Part shown: one piece after another, positions 23,195 through 34,261 of the stretch | Layout of the letters: every line of letters begins with the position of its first letter | How positions within the stretch are numbered: position 1 is the first letter of the stretch | The notes under the pieces: generated by a model | Database searches by the model: none | The model's input: only the letters and a program-made list of their open reading frames with translations | Told to the model about the DNA's origin: nothing | NCBI GenBank assembly: GCA_030522415.1 | Contig: CM060112.1 | Location: forward strand, 9,431,001-9,495,000 | Reading direction: 5' to 3' | Origin: Channallabes apus | Taxonomy: Eukaryota; Chordata; Actinopteri; Siluriformes; Clariidae | DNA length: 64,000 nucleotides | Made by a program: the position numbers and the translations under genes

Positions 23195-23722
23195 TCTTCC
23201 ATGATATATTTATTAAACCTAACGCCTCTGAGGTGTTAAATAATTTATTTTATGGAGAAGAAACATCTGGATTGTTTGTAATAAATCCCAAGAAATATTT
23301 AGGTATCCAAACAGGATTTGTGATGACTGAAATACACGCATTTCTGTAGAGATATTTGATTTCAAGCACTCCTCTTTAATCCTCACCCCTGAAGCCCAAA
23401 ACTAATTTCAGTCAACCTCAAGAAACTACATTACAATTATTTACACATGAGTGCTGCCTCTTTTATGAAAGCGGTATAAACATGGGTCAAGCTGTTGCAG
23501 AGAATTAATAGACACCAGGGTGATATCATTTGAAATGACACAGGTATAGAGTTACTGTTACTACCCCAAAAAGTAATGCTATTACCACAAATATGTTCAA
23601 ACAGCAGCTCTTGAGATCATATTAATTATAGGCAGATTGAAGTTCATGGGAATTCATTGAGGAGAGATAATTTGTATTGTTTTGACCTTGTACACATTCA
23701 ACAATGTACACTGAACTACTAA
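23195..23722. other. Non-genic stretch between DIRS A and the Harbinger-like element
   Basis: AT-rich sequence with no recognised feature. Confidence 0.5.
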
Positions 23723-24235
23723 ACAGGGCCCGGTTTCTCGATAACGCACACTATTCGCGCGCTAAGAAGACTCTTAAGATATATCTTACGTTAAGTGATA
23801 ACTTTTCTAAGTGTATTTCTCGAACTGTGTCTTAGGAGTCGTCTTAAGTCGCTTCCTCTTACAGTACGTCCGACGTTACAGGGCGCTGTCTACAGTGAAT
23901 CGATTTTTCACTCCTTTGCATGACAGCGTTAAGAAAGACGGCACTTTCTATGCAAATTAAAGATTGCACTAAATTCTTTTAATAGCGTTTATTTCGACAT
24001 GGGTTAACTTTTCAATAACATGCCATAATAGACAAATATATAAATTAAATCACCAAACTGTCGCTAATATTTTCATGTAACCTGTTGTGACGGTGAAACG
24101 AACCGGGTATACAATCATAGTTGATGGACAAACAGCTGATAACACTCTTCACCAGCTTCAGAAACAATGTGAAACATGTCAGTTATTGGGGTTGTATAGC
24201 GCACTTATGGAATGAATACGATGAGATGACAGAGT

Positions 24236-24657
24236 GGAGGTTTAATACACCTATCTCACCTACTCAGTTTTGCGCAGGGGCCGTAAGTGCGGTTCATCAT
24301 GATTCAGCGCGAGTTTTGTTGCCATGGTTACGTTTCCATTTTACCACGCAAAAAAAAATAAAAATGTTTAACATGCGGAAGCTCGCGGACCTTGCAGATC
24401 TTTGCGGACCGTCGGGCGCTGGTCACTCGAGGCAGATCACTGTGCCTAATACCCCTCTCTCACGTGTGTTGCTTGACTCATCTCCGTGAGCTGCCGCGAT
24501 TGCCTGCGACGTTCCTTTAACATTCCGCGAAGTTCTGCAAGGTCTGCAAGATGGAAATGGAATCACAGTGCAAAAACTCGGGGTGAATCATGATGAACCC
24601 TACTTACGGCCACAGCGCGAGTCCGCGCAGGTGAGATAGGGGTATAACACCGCATCT
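24236..24657. repeat. Imperfect inverted repeat inside the Harbinger-like element
   Basis: ATACACCTATCTCACC near 24243 and its inverted partner GGTGAGATAGGGGTATA near 24640 bracket further paired blocks, such as GGCCGTAAGTGCGGTTCATC against GAACCCTACTTACGGCC. This makes a foldback of about 420 bp. It could be a nested miniature element or part of the host element. Confidence 0.6.
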
Positions 24658-25274
24658 CACAGCGAGTCAAACCGCATAAGTGAATACTGTAGGGGTATTA
24701 AAACATTACAATCACACAGAAAAATGAATGGATGCAGGGTTTGAAACTCCCAAGGTTATTTTCTCATTTAACTAAATCAAATTTCATACAAATAAAACGT
24801 GTATAAAGAAAAGGCCATAAGGTTATGGATAATGGCTAATGATCAATGAAACATATTTTAAACAAAAAGCAGCGAGCAGCTGGACATCGGGACGTAGAGC
24901 GTACATTAAGTACTACGCGTTGCCCTGGCATGCGCAGGTTTGAGCAGCTCAAGCAGCTCCATAATCTGTTGCCTTGGAACGCAAAACCTTTTTCTTTTTT
25001 TTTTTTTAAATAACGACCACGGGGAAAATATGAAAAGGCCTGAAGTTTTGTCTAAAGGAAAAATGTAAATGACCCACATGGCTCCGCGGACGGCGCCGTC
25101 TTCAGTTTAACACAACATCACGCTGTATCGCTGCCAAATTGTTTGCCAGCTGTTTAATATTAAAAGTTATTGCCAATTTTAATGCATTAGTCACATTATG
25201 AAATAGGCTAATTAAAAGCCACTCTATTAGTACTGATATCAAATAAAATAAAATTCTTAAACAGGTCTACAGTA

Positions 25275-25636
25275 GCACGGTGGTGTAGTGGTTAGCACCG
25301 TCGCCTTGCACCTCCAGGGTCTGGGTTCGATTCCCCGGCCAGGCTCGATTCCCGTCTCTGTGTGCATGGAGTTTGCATGTTCTCCCCGTGCTTGGTGGGT
25401 TTCCTCCGGGTACTCCGGTTTCCTCCCACAGTCCAAAGATATGCAGGTTAGGCTAATTGGCGTTCCCAAATTGACCGTAGTGTGTGAATGTGTGTATGTG
25501 AGTGTGCCCTGCGATGGATTGGCACCCTGTCCAGGGTGTACCCGGCCTTGTGCCCGAAGTCTCCTGGGATAGGCTCCAGGTCCCCCGCGACCCTGAATAG
25601 AGGATAAAGCGGTATAGAAGATGAATGAATGAATGA
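25275..25636 (+). mobile_element. Mermaid/DANA-type SINE, full length with target duplication
   Basis: A tRNA-derived SINE of 362 bp. The polymerase III promoter is visible as an A-box (TGGTGTAGTGGTTAGCAC) and a B-box (GGTTCGATTCC). The body contains the hallmark GTTTGCATGTTCTCCCCGTG and TTTCCTCCGGGTACTCCGG, and the tail is (GAAT)n. Exact 12-bp duplications AGGTCTACAGTA flank it at 25263-25274 and 25637-25648, so it is recent. It depends on a LINE for movement. Confidence 0.95.
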
Positions 25637-26436
25637 AGGTCTACAGTATATTCCATCATTAATACGACTATGATAACGTGCCATAATGAGTTTGCATACA
25701 CCGCTGATTTATAAAGACTGCTGCTCAGTGGCGGCGAATAGTGTCTTGAGCTGAAACTACGCTAAGAATGAGTTAAGGTTGGTCCAGACCAACCTTACGA
25801 ACGTGTGACTTAGCTAAGAGATACTTAGCGTAAGAACGTTTTGGGAAATGCGCCATAACGTTAAGAGAGAGGTTAAGGTACAACTTAAGAACTACTTACA
25901 GTAGCGATAAGAAGCTTTCGAGAAACCGGGCCCAGTATGATTTAATAGATACCACACTACATATAGTAACATTTGCTATGGAAGTGTGCAATAGCCATTG
26001 CACTCATAATGTCTGTAGTTGCAGGTATCCAAAATACTGGCATCCTGATCACTATAAACAGGTGAGAAAGCATAGCAATTCTTGACTTGAAATCATGACG
26101 TGTAGTCAGTACGTTGTAACAGTTGCTAGGCAAATCATTAGAGTTCTTAGACAATTCTGACATTGGTTTACCACAGTTGGTAGCAGAGTTCTATATGATT
26201 TAAAAATACATGGCAAAATTCCATGGCCAATGCATAGTCAATCTTTAGGTGATTAGAGCCTGCGATATCACATACTGTATTTATGTGACCAAAAACTGTA
26301 AATTTTTAATTTGTGACAGTTCTACCAACAGTCCCTAATTGACTATGAAATATATTTTATAGTTATGGGAACCTTAGTTGTGTTTGAATTGAGCTGAATT
26401 TGAATAAAAAATTAAGTTTAATTGTGTTTAGCTTAG

Positions 26437-26735
26437 GTATAGTAGCACAGTGTTTCAGTGGTTAGCATGTTGCCTTGCACCTCCAGGGTTTGAGTCTGAT
26501 TCCCACCTCGCGGTCTGTGTTCAAAGAGTCCACATGGTATCCCTGAGCTTGGTGGGTTCTCTCAAGGTGCTCCAGTGTCCTCCCACAGTCCAAAGACATG
26601 TAGACAAGGCTAATTGTTGTTCGCAAATTGCCAGTAGTGTGAGTATGTGTATGTGTGTCCACTGTGATGGATTGGTACTCTGTCCAGGGTGTACTCCACC
26701 TCTTTTTCAAAGTCTCTAGGGAGACGCTCCAGCTG
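26437..26735 (+). mobile_element. Mermaid/DANA-type SINE, older copy
   Basis: Head AGTAGCACAGTGTTTCAGTG, middle CCTCCCACAGTCCAAAGACATG and tail GGTACTCTGTCCAGGGTGTA are in the same order as the 25275 copy. The B-box is altered (GAGTCTGATTCC) and the (GAAT)n tail is gone, so it is older. Confidence 0.9.
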
Positions 26736-26739
26736 GTTT

Positions 26740-27565
26740 TAACTTTCTTTGTGCATTGTAGCAGGGCATGAAAAATGTCTTATACCTAGTCTAATGCAAG
26801 GTTTTCATATGTTCAAAATCTTTTGCAAAATCAGTTCAGCCCACTCTATAAATCTGCACTGTGGCACATCTGTACTGTTGCTTTGTCTTATACTGTATGC
26901 CTTAATTATCTTGCACCTTGCAAGTATACATCCATAATTGTCTTTTCAAATTATATGCAACTAGTAAATCACTAGCTTTACTGCCTCCATTATATGACTA
27001 AGAGGGTAAGTCAGTCAGGAGTGAATAAACAATATGCAGGTGCTAGAATATATGACATCAGGACTTTTCTAACAATTTTCCAAAGTGGACTCACAGCACA
27101 GCATATGAAATAGACTAATGCAACAGAGAGGGGGGAAAAAGCACCAAGTGCACATAGTAAAATATAGGCTGTTATATGCCATATCTCATATGTCATGTGA
27201 GAACAGTACTCTGCCAACCAGGTGCAGGTGGACAATTCTTAACTTGTGATTCATACTTAATGAACAATAAATATTACATAAAATAGAAGCTAGTATAATT
27301 TAGCTCTTTTTGTGAAACATTATTTAATTAGTTACCACTTCTTCTTTTTTTTGTTAGGGCTCTGACTTGTCCTAACTCATTTTCTTTGAAGCTGGATAGA
27401 AACAACACAATTTAAGCCAGGTATTTAGCTTACGCTAAGGGCATTTTCCATTCATGCACAAAAAGTCCGTAAGGCAATTATCAACTACTTTTTGGTTTGT
27501 AGTTGATAATTGGTCTGTTAGGCAAGTATTTAAGCTATCTATTGTGGTTGGTATAAACAGTATAT
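26740..27565. other. Non-genic stretch
   Basis: No recognised gene or repeat. Confidence 0.5.
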
Positions 27566-27569
27566 TTTA

Positions 27570-27625
27570 ACGGTTTTACATTTAGGCATTTGGCAGACGC
27601 TCTTATCCAGAGCGACTTACATTTA
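27570..27625 (+). repeat. Short dispersed fish repeat motif
   Basis: GGCATTTGGCAGACGCTCTT followed by ATCCAGAGCGACTTACAT is a motif I recall as very common in fish genomes, usually in SINE or LINE tails. Only this short block is present. Confidence 0.6.
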
Positions 27626-27649
27626 TTTATTTTTTTATCTATCAAACTC

Positions 27650-27778
27650 ATAATGATTAGTTAGATGTACTTTTTTAGGTATAACTAACTTAAAACAGCA
27701 GTTTCAATTAACTTTTTTAAATGATTTGGCACAACTTCAATTTTTTAAGTTAAGTCAACTTTTTATTTTTTACAGTGC
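27650..27778 (-). mobile_element. One end of a CTGTAAAAAAT-type miniature element
   Basis: Read on the minus strand, the segment starts CACTGTAAAAAATAAAAAG and continues with alternating GTTGACTTAACTTAAAAAAT-type words. It resembles the ends of the 1.57-kb element at 31342-32907. No partner end was found nearby. GGTTTTACGCCGGATGCCCT, another common fish repeat fragment, follows immediately at 27779. Confidence 0.6.
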
Positions 27779-27819
27779 AGGTTTTACGCCGGATGCCCTT
27801 GCTGACGCAACCCTCCCAT

Positions 27820-29125
27820 GTACAAATTTAAAATGGACAAATGACGACCAAAACATTTGTTCTTATTTTTTTTATCCTACCTACCCATATCATTCATGGA
27901 TAGAGAACATTTCTTTTCCCAAAATGTTTTTCCCAAAGACATCTCATTCTTTCACACAAGTGTAAACAAGCACTTGTGGCAGCTGTAATATTGAATCCAG
28001 TGATAACATCTCTTCAGCAAGGCCCTCCAGACTAACCCATTGTCTGCGGTTTTGTAGTTCTTCCTAAAATTATACAATAAAAGTCCTAAACTCTTTTGTC
28101 ATATATGGGTGTGATATTCCCAGTATAGGGCCTAGTATAGCACACAACAGTCTGATTTTTCTATACTGTATGAAAAGAAATCTGTCCTTCACTTGATGTG
28201 TTGTAAGGCATTTTGCATTGTCTTAATATGCATTTTCTTGTCGGAATATCCAGGTACTAGGCATCAACTGAAAATTAATCAGTTGGAATTAGAAAGCCAA
28301 TATAAGCTTGACGATTCAGCTGCCTGTCAATTTTGACAAAAAAGCAACAGCTTTGGCTGTGATGCGTTTCCAGATCACAATCTTAACACTACCATGTGTC
28401 TAAAGTACATATTTTAAACGATTCTCCCTAGCTCATACTTACATAGGCATGACCATCACTTCTTTTTGTAAAGGAACTGAGAATACCTTTCATTCAGCTC
28501 ATTAACAGTCTTTGTGTTCCTTGGCAAAATCTTGTTGAGCCGATTTGTGTGCAGCAAACCTAAGCTTTAGATTTATTCTTGACTTATGACGAAACACCAG
28601 CCTCTCTCAATCTAGACATCTGTTAGGCATCTGCACTCTACAGTATATTCAAGTTTTAGTTTGGCTCCAAACTGACTAGATCAGACTTGCTTTCTCTGAC
28701 TGAAATATTGTGATGTAAAGGGTTTTTTTTTTATCTCTCCCAGAAATTGTTTGGTTTTTTCAACAATTGGTTCCTTCTTCTAAATATCTTTCCTCTGCTA
28801 AATAACATTTCCCCCCCAATGATTTCTCAGGATTATATTTGGATTTTGAAGCTTCTTGTCACTTTTGTCATTTTTGTCTACTTCTTCACAGTACCAATTT
28901 ACAAATCAATGTTAACAATGAAAGTTACAGCTAACAGCTATAATTTCAGGCCTTCTTTTGAACAATATAGTGCTCACTCTTGCACCCAGTGATCAAGACA
29001 TAATCATTTTATGGATATTGATCTTGCAGTGTATCTTTACTATACAACCCAAACTAAGATCCTGGCAACCTGACAATTTCTCAGTCAGTGCTCATCAAAC
29101 AAACAGATACAGTGGTCTCATTTAC
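27820..29125. other. Non-genic stretch
   Basis: No supported gene. Open frames at 28747-28992 and 28958-29284 are low-complexity or run into the TG microsatellite. Confidence 0.5.
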
Positions 29126-29127
29126 TG

Positions 29128-29130
<3 letters not shown>

Positions 29131-29179
<49 letters not shown>

Positions 29180-29208
29180 TCTTTCTTTCTTTCTTTCTTT
29201 CTTTCTTT
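29131..29208. repeat. (TG)n then (CTTT)n compound microsatellite
   Basis: About 24 TG units to 29177 are followed by about seven CTTT units. Confidence 0.95.
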
Positions 29209-29288
29209 CAATGAATTGAGGGGAAGTAACTACACTAAAACAGTTGCACATCTGAGCATTATTTATTTATATTATTTATGTTGACTTC

Positions 29289-29594
29289 TACTCACTCATT
29301 CAATCACTCATCGTATCATACTTTATCCTGTATTCAGCGTCATGGGGACCTGAAGCCTATCCCAGGAGGCTTAAGGCACGAGGCGGGTGCAGGGTGCACA
29401 GGGTGCCAATCCATCGCAGGGCACACACACACATACACGCACTCACACATTCATTCACACCCTGTGGACAATTTGGGGATGCCAATTAGCCTAACCTACA
29501 TATATTTGGACTGTGGGAGGAAACCGGAGTATCCGGAGGAAACCCACCAAGCACAGGGAGAACATGCAAACTCCATGCACACAGAGACAGGAAT
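29289..29594 (-). mobile_element. Mermaid/DANA-type SINE, 5'-truncated
   Basis: The reverse complement begins TCTGTGTGCATGGAGTTTGC and runs through CCTCCCACAGTCCAAATATA and GCCCTGCGATGGATTGGCAC to a GAGTGA-type tail at the left. The tRNA-like head is missing, as expected of 5' truncation during reverse transcription. It is little diverged. Confidence 0.9.
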
Positions 29595-29940
29595 GTTTAC
29601 TTTTAGTGTATTTAAAATTTCCCAGCTCTTTTGACTAGGGGTCATGCAAAGCCCCAAGCAGGCACAAAGAAAACCAGCCTAGGTCTTCACTCTCAGATTT
29701 TACAAACAATATGTGGAACATAGCCCATGATCGTCCGTGCCAAAACCCTGGAAAATATCATGCAAATAAACATAAATGACAGGTAAGAATTTTTTTGTTT
29801 GTTTTTCTCCATTTAACACTAACCACTTTTACACTATGAAATTATTAAATAAAAGGTGAAATTTTATTTGGTGGATTTTTAATTAATTTAACCATAATGA
29901 GAGATATTCCATCAGCAAAACTTTTTGTAGTTGCACATCT

Positions 29941-30125
29941 GGGCAGGGTGGTGTAGTAGTTAGCACTGTGGCTCTACTGTACCTCTTTAATGTTGAGAGT
30001 TCAATTCCTGCCTTGGGTCTGTTTGTGGAGCCCAAAAGACATACCAGGTAGACTTTCTGCCATACCAAAATGTCCTGAATGAGTGTGTGAATGTGTTTGT
30101 GCTTGTATGCCCTGCAATTGATTGA
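29941..30125 (+). mobile_element. SINE head fused to LINE sequence
   Basis: GGTGGTGTAGTAGTTAGCAC and GTTCAATTCCTGCC are the A- and B-box regions of a Mermaid-type SINE. GTATGCCCTGCAATTGATTG matches its 3' half, and the middle is mostly lost. At about 30125 the SINE passes directly into LINE reverse-transcriptase sequence. Confidence 0.75.
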
Positions 30126-30369
30126 CACAAGGTTCTATATTGGGTCCTTTGCTTTTTTGGCTGGTTGCCAAATGTATGCAGATGACACAATTGTAGATGT
30201 AACAGCAGAAACTCCTCGTCAGGCTGCAGAGATGTTAACCAGGCAGCTGGCCAGTGTTTCCCAGTGGCTGCAGGTTAACCGTTTAACATTAAATTATACA
30301 ATGTGTTTTTCATTAAAAATCAGAAGCCAGAATACATTTAAAATCAAAATTGACCAAAAGGAAATTTAA
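30126..30369 (+). pseudogene. LINE reverse transcriptase fragment (YADD palm)
   Basis: About 80 residues of the palm and thumb: QGSILGPLLF is followed, after an internal deletion, by QMYADDTIVDVT with the catalytic Asp pair, and then SQWLQVNRLTLN. It is cut off by the SINE at about 30370. The family is not determined but differs from the 6422 and 50319 LINEs. Confidence 0.7.
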
Positions 30370-30630
30370 TTTTTTTAATTTTTAATTTTATAGAACTTTA
30401 TTAATCCCAGAGGGAAATTGCTCAATTTTCGCATATCCCAATTAGGAAACTGGGGTCAGAGCGCAGGGTCAGCCAGCTTACGGAGCAGCGCCCCTGGAGC
30501 AGATAGGGTTAAGGGCCTTGCTCAAGGGCTCAACAGTGGCAACTTGGCGATGCTGGGGTTTGAACCCCCGACCTTCCGATCAGTAACCCAGTAACCCATA
30601 GCCTTAACCGACTGAGCCACCACTGCCCCA
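30370..30630 (-). mobile_element. tRNA-derived SINE of a second family
   Basis: The reverse complement begins GGGGCAGTGGTGGCTCAGTC (A-box) and contains GGGGGTTCAAACCCC (B-box). It ends ATTTCCCTCTGGGATTAATA, a tail I recall from fish SINEs. It splits the surrounding LINE. A diverged second copy is at 53325-53490. The tail sequence differs from the Mermaid type, so it probably uses a different LINE partner. Confidence 0.88.
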
Positions 30631-31341
30631 TTGAGGAAGTGATTTATTTAGGGTACTCTAAACTTAAATTTGATGCACATATTAAGAAAATTACTAAAAT
30701 TATTAAGACAAATTTAAACTGTTTTCATATAATAAGATCCTGCATATCTCTCAAAGCAGCTCAAATGTATATGCATGCATTGATTCTACACATATGTCTT
30801 ACTGTGTGATTGTCTGGGGCCAGGCATCCCAATCAGTTATTAAGCTTGTAATGTCCTTATACAAACAAACTTTAAAAGTAATGGATCAGAAACCAATGGG
30901 ATGGCATCACTGTTAAATTTTTGAAAAGTATAATTTGCTAGGTTTTGATAATTTTTTAAAAAGTTTTCATTCATAAAAGATATATTTAAGGGTATAAATC
31001 GGCTTGCGCCTAACGTTATTTGTCAGCTGATACAAAAATCTAATAGTGCTGGGGTCAGGACCAGAGGTGCAATAAGTTAAAATTGTAGAGTTCGAAGATA
31101 TAGAACTACTATGCGTCAGACATTGTTTTCAGTAAAAGGTTCACAATTATGGAACACGATACTGTTCGAAATGAAATCACAAACAGAACTCTTCAGAAAA
31201 ATCTGAAACAATGCCTAAACTGCAACAGCAATGTGAGCATTGAGCAGCTTGGGTTGGATCGCTGGATTCACACTGGGAAAGTTTGTGCTTTCTCACTGTG
31301 TCCTGGATGTCATACACTTTGTATTTGTGGCCTGGTTTGTA

Positions 31342-32907
31342 CACTGTAAAAAAATTCTTGCTACTCCAACTAAAAAATTTCTAGTGACCTGTTGCGTCTA
31401 AAATTTTTAGTTGGCTCAATTTAAGTTGTGTAAACTATTTTGTTTTTGCTGTGCTGATTACCTCTAAATGTACACACAAATTGAAATAAAACATTCTGTC
31501 AACTAAATGTTCTATGCTGAATAAACATGCCTAGTTAGGCCAACAAGCAGTCTCAAATTGAAATATAATGTTGTGTCAATTAAATGTTCCAAGTTGACTG
31601 AAAGGTATATTTTGAATTGGAAATTATGCTTGCATAATTATAAAATTAACATCTTAAAGTTTACTTGAGTAGGTTATTCACTGTAGCCACATTTCAAATA
31701 GAATGACACATTCTTCTAAATTTGAATATTTTTTTAATGTAAACTTTAAACACCTGTTAAAGACTATCAACATTGATTAAGTGCAATCCAGCTACTCTAT
31801 TTCAACAAATAAACAACTGCTGCATTGTTATAACAAAATATGCAAATAACATTACAAAATGCAAGAATGAAACTGTGCCCTTAACATTCATGTTACAAAG
31901 CTTACTAATATCACACTCAGTCAAAACAGTATACTGGATAAATAGACTTCTGCCTTGTAGAACAAAACATACTGATATTTCTCAGTAAAAACGTGCAGTG
32001 GCTTATTTGAAAATAAAATATTTGCTTTAACTCAGAAATGGTTTAAGATATAAAAAAAAAAAATGTTGTGAAATAATTTTGCCAAGCTCCAAGATTGTTT
32101 GCAGATGCAGTAAGCACTGTTTCCCAGATATTCTCCCTAATACCTGAAATACAAAAAGAAAAATATATGAATAACTAATTAAGTAACCGTTTGTAGTTCA
32201 AAACCATTAAAAATCCTAGACAAAAAAATGTCCGTTTAGCCATTATAACCGTTTTCAGACACTATAAGGTTAATGAATGATGAAGGAGTGAGAACATTAA
32301 GCTCCCTCAGTGGCGCACTAACGTCTTTTTCAAATAGCCTTTGAAATTATCAGTCATTAAAATGAATAAAATGTATGTAACGTAAGTAAACTTTAGCGGT
32401 TTCATAGATTAACATTAATGTCAATGTACATACCATCTGAAAAAAAAAAATGCGTTAGGAGCTGAAACGAGTGCATTGTCAGATAACTACTGTAACACTC
32501 CAAATTATATAAATAAACACTCGAAAATATAATGTTCTAAAGCTTGCTGCTGGATAATATATATGTTATAAAGCTAAAATTGCTAATTACTTTGCAGGAC
32601 AGTTAGTTTCCATGAAGTACTCACCATTTCGGGAGGAAATAGCGGGAAGTTCGAAAATTCTGGAAGAACGCTTTTGCGCATGCGCAGAGGTCCCTCTTGT
32701 TCGTCCAACATAAAATTGTTTGTGTGCAGTTAAATGTTTCATGAACACAGTTTTATTCGTTGCCTCGATGAAACTTTCGTAGTTGAGTAATGAAATTTAT
32801 ACAATCATTGAGAAAACATATTTTTCTTTTTTGACACCAGCATTATATTAGCCCAACATATATTTCTTTGTTCCAACAACTATTTTCAGGATTTATTTTT
32901 TACAGTG
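31342..32907. mobile_element. 1.57-kb TA-flanked element with CACTGTAAAAAA ends
   Basis: Ends read CACTGTAAAAAAATTC (left) and, inverted, CACTGTAAAAAATAAATCC (right), flanked by TA (31340-31341, 32908-32909). It lies inside the LINE at 30126-33175. No coding frame of note was found. Repeated ttaagttg/caactaaa-type words occur near the left end. A Tc1/mariner-mobilised miniature or large non-autonomous element is likely from the TA target. Confidence 0.75.
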
Positions 32908-33016
32908 TACATGTCCATGGTTGTGTCAATGTTTATTGAGTTTTGTTTTTTAATATATATACTTTTTTTCTGATGTCGGGGGCTGCAAATTAGCCTTGTG
33001 CTATATGCCCCAGATG

Positions 33017-33101
33017 CCTGCACTGATTATATTAGGGAAGGTCATTTACTGCATGTTGAATACTTCTCCCTGAGAAAGATATCCATCCTGTAAGGAGACA
33101 A
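33017..33101 (+). repeat. 85-bp segment, copy 1 of a spaced exact duplication
   Basis: Starts CCTGCACTGATTATATTAGG and ends GTAAGGAGACAA. By eye it is identical over 85 bp to 33796-33880, 779 bp away. It lies inside the LINE 3' UTR. Confidence 0.9.
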
Positions 33102-33179
33102 TGTACGCGGCACCGGTTGCCTGTGCATAGCTACGCTTATTGTGCGGTCCCTAATTAAATAAACAAATAAAAATAAAAT

Positions 33180-33790
33180 GCCAAACTCTAGGTCATGGGT
33201 GATGGTTCGGATGAAAGTTATTTGCAGTGAAATACATATGCTTTAAAATCATAGTTACCTTGCTTTTCTTCACTATAGCCAAGAACAAAAGGTTGGATAT
33301 AGGCCTGTAATTTTCCACAAGGCCAGGTTTCAAGGTAAACATACATATAAGTGAAATTAATATTTATCATCAAGCAACAGAAGTAAGGTAGGTGAAAATG
33401 TGTGCTTTGAAAAGAAAACAGGAGCAGGGAAATAATCACTTACAGTATATATTTTGTTTTAATCATTACTGTGAAATATACCACACATGTATTCTAATAA
33501 GATGCATTATAGTAATTATTTTTATTAAATTTATTATTATAAAACACATTTATTTATTAAAAGTTCCACAAGAATTTTGTGAGCTATTCACTGGTAATAA
33601 TATCACATTTGGCATGCTTCTGTATCACTATGTTTTGTGTATAAAGTGTACACCATTAGCATTACCTCCTCAAAAAAACAAGAGGTTATCATAATAAGTG
33701 GCATGCAGAAATGTAAGGAGCTCTTGGGGTGATCTCTATGGAAATGTAAGCACTTATACAGCATGTGTAAAGATGATTACCACCATATGC
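33180..33790. other. Non-genic stretch
   Basis: AT-rich, with no recognised feature between the LINE 3' end and the second copy of the 85-bp duplication. Confidence 0.5.
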
Positions 33791-33795
33791 TATGT

Positions 33796-33880
33796 CCTGC
33801 ACTGATTATATTAGGGAAGGTCATTTACTGCATGTTGAATACTTCTCCCTGAGAAAGATATCCATCCTGTAAGGAGACAA
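33796..33880 (+). repeat. 85-bp segment, copy 2 of a spaced exact duplication
   Basis: Identical by eye to 33017-33101, but set in ordinary AT-rich DNA with no LINE features around it. Confidence 0.9.
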
Positions 33881-33979
33881 AAATAACATGTTGTTGGTTT
33901 AATTATATGTCTCATATATTGTTCAGATATGCATGAAATGTGGTCACTCACAAATGACATATATATTGTATATGAATAA

Positions 33980-34015
33980 ATTAATGAATCAATGAATCAA
34001 TCAATCAATCAATAT
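33980..34015. repeat. (AATC)n microsatellite
   Basis: About seven AATC/AATG units. Confidence 0.85.
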
Positions 34016-34261
34016 TATAGTGACACAACCAATGCAGGATACTATGCAGGAGCATGTCCAGTGTGAGCTTTATGAATTAGTTTAGACTTTAGCATTATTT
34101 GGCAATACAATTAAGTCAAATAACTACAAGAATGTAATTAATGACCAGGTTATCACAATGATGAATTTTATTTTCCTTATTGGTATGGGAATATTCACAG
34201 ACTCAAACTGTAAAAAGCAAGAGGCATAATATAATAAGGAATAATAACAACAGCAACAGTC

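Larger units (their letters stand above)
23727..25932. mobile_element. Non-autonomous DNA transposon, probably Harbinger-like
   Basis: Both ends read GGCCCGGTTTCTCGA inward (15 bp), flanked by CAG at 23724-23726 and 25933-25935, consistent with a 3-bp target duplication. Subterminal regions on both sides carry many CTTAAG, CTTACG and CTTAG words, possible transposase binding sites. No transposase is encoded. Length is 2.2 kb, of which 374 bp is a later SINE plus its duplicated site. A 3-bp target and short GC-rich ends suggest PIF/Harbinger or a related group, which is inference. Confidence 0.8.
30126..33175 (+). mobile_element. 5'-truncated LINE, twice interrupted
   Basis: A non-LTR retrotransposon fragment. 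It opens with QGSILGPLLFW (30126-30160), is missing a short piece, then reads YADDT (30176-30190) and WLQVNRLTLN. It is interrupted by a SINE at about 30370-30630, continues with the thumb region (YSKLKFDAHIKKITKI near 30655-30700), and ends in QKNLKQCLNCN. It is interrupted again by the TA-flanked element at 31342-32907. The 3' UTR after that ends near 33175 in an AATAAA-rich stretch. Frames are broken throughout. Confidence 0.75.

Noticed and set aside
24121..24489. 122-codon frame inside the Harbinger-like element, considered as a transposase
   Set aside because: It has no DDE motif or helix-turn-helix and overlaps the internal foldback.
25275..25360. tRNA-like A- and B-boxes that could be called as a tRNA gene
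   Set aside because: The sequence is the head of a Mermaid-type SINE with tail and target duplication; no cloverleaf with a proper acceptor stem was seen.
28958..29284. 108-codon open frame with a VCVCVC run
   Set aside because: The frame is mostly translated TG microsatellite and flanks with no domain.
30570..30630. Second tRNA-like segment on the minus strand
   Set aside because: It belongs to the second-family SINE; a degenerate copy exists at 53325-53490.
33017..33880. The 85-bp repeat as a LINE target-site duplication
   Set aside because: One copy is inside the LINE 3' UTR and the other beyond its 3' end, so they do not flank the element; the length is also atypical.
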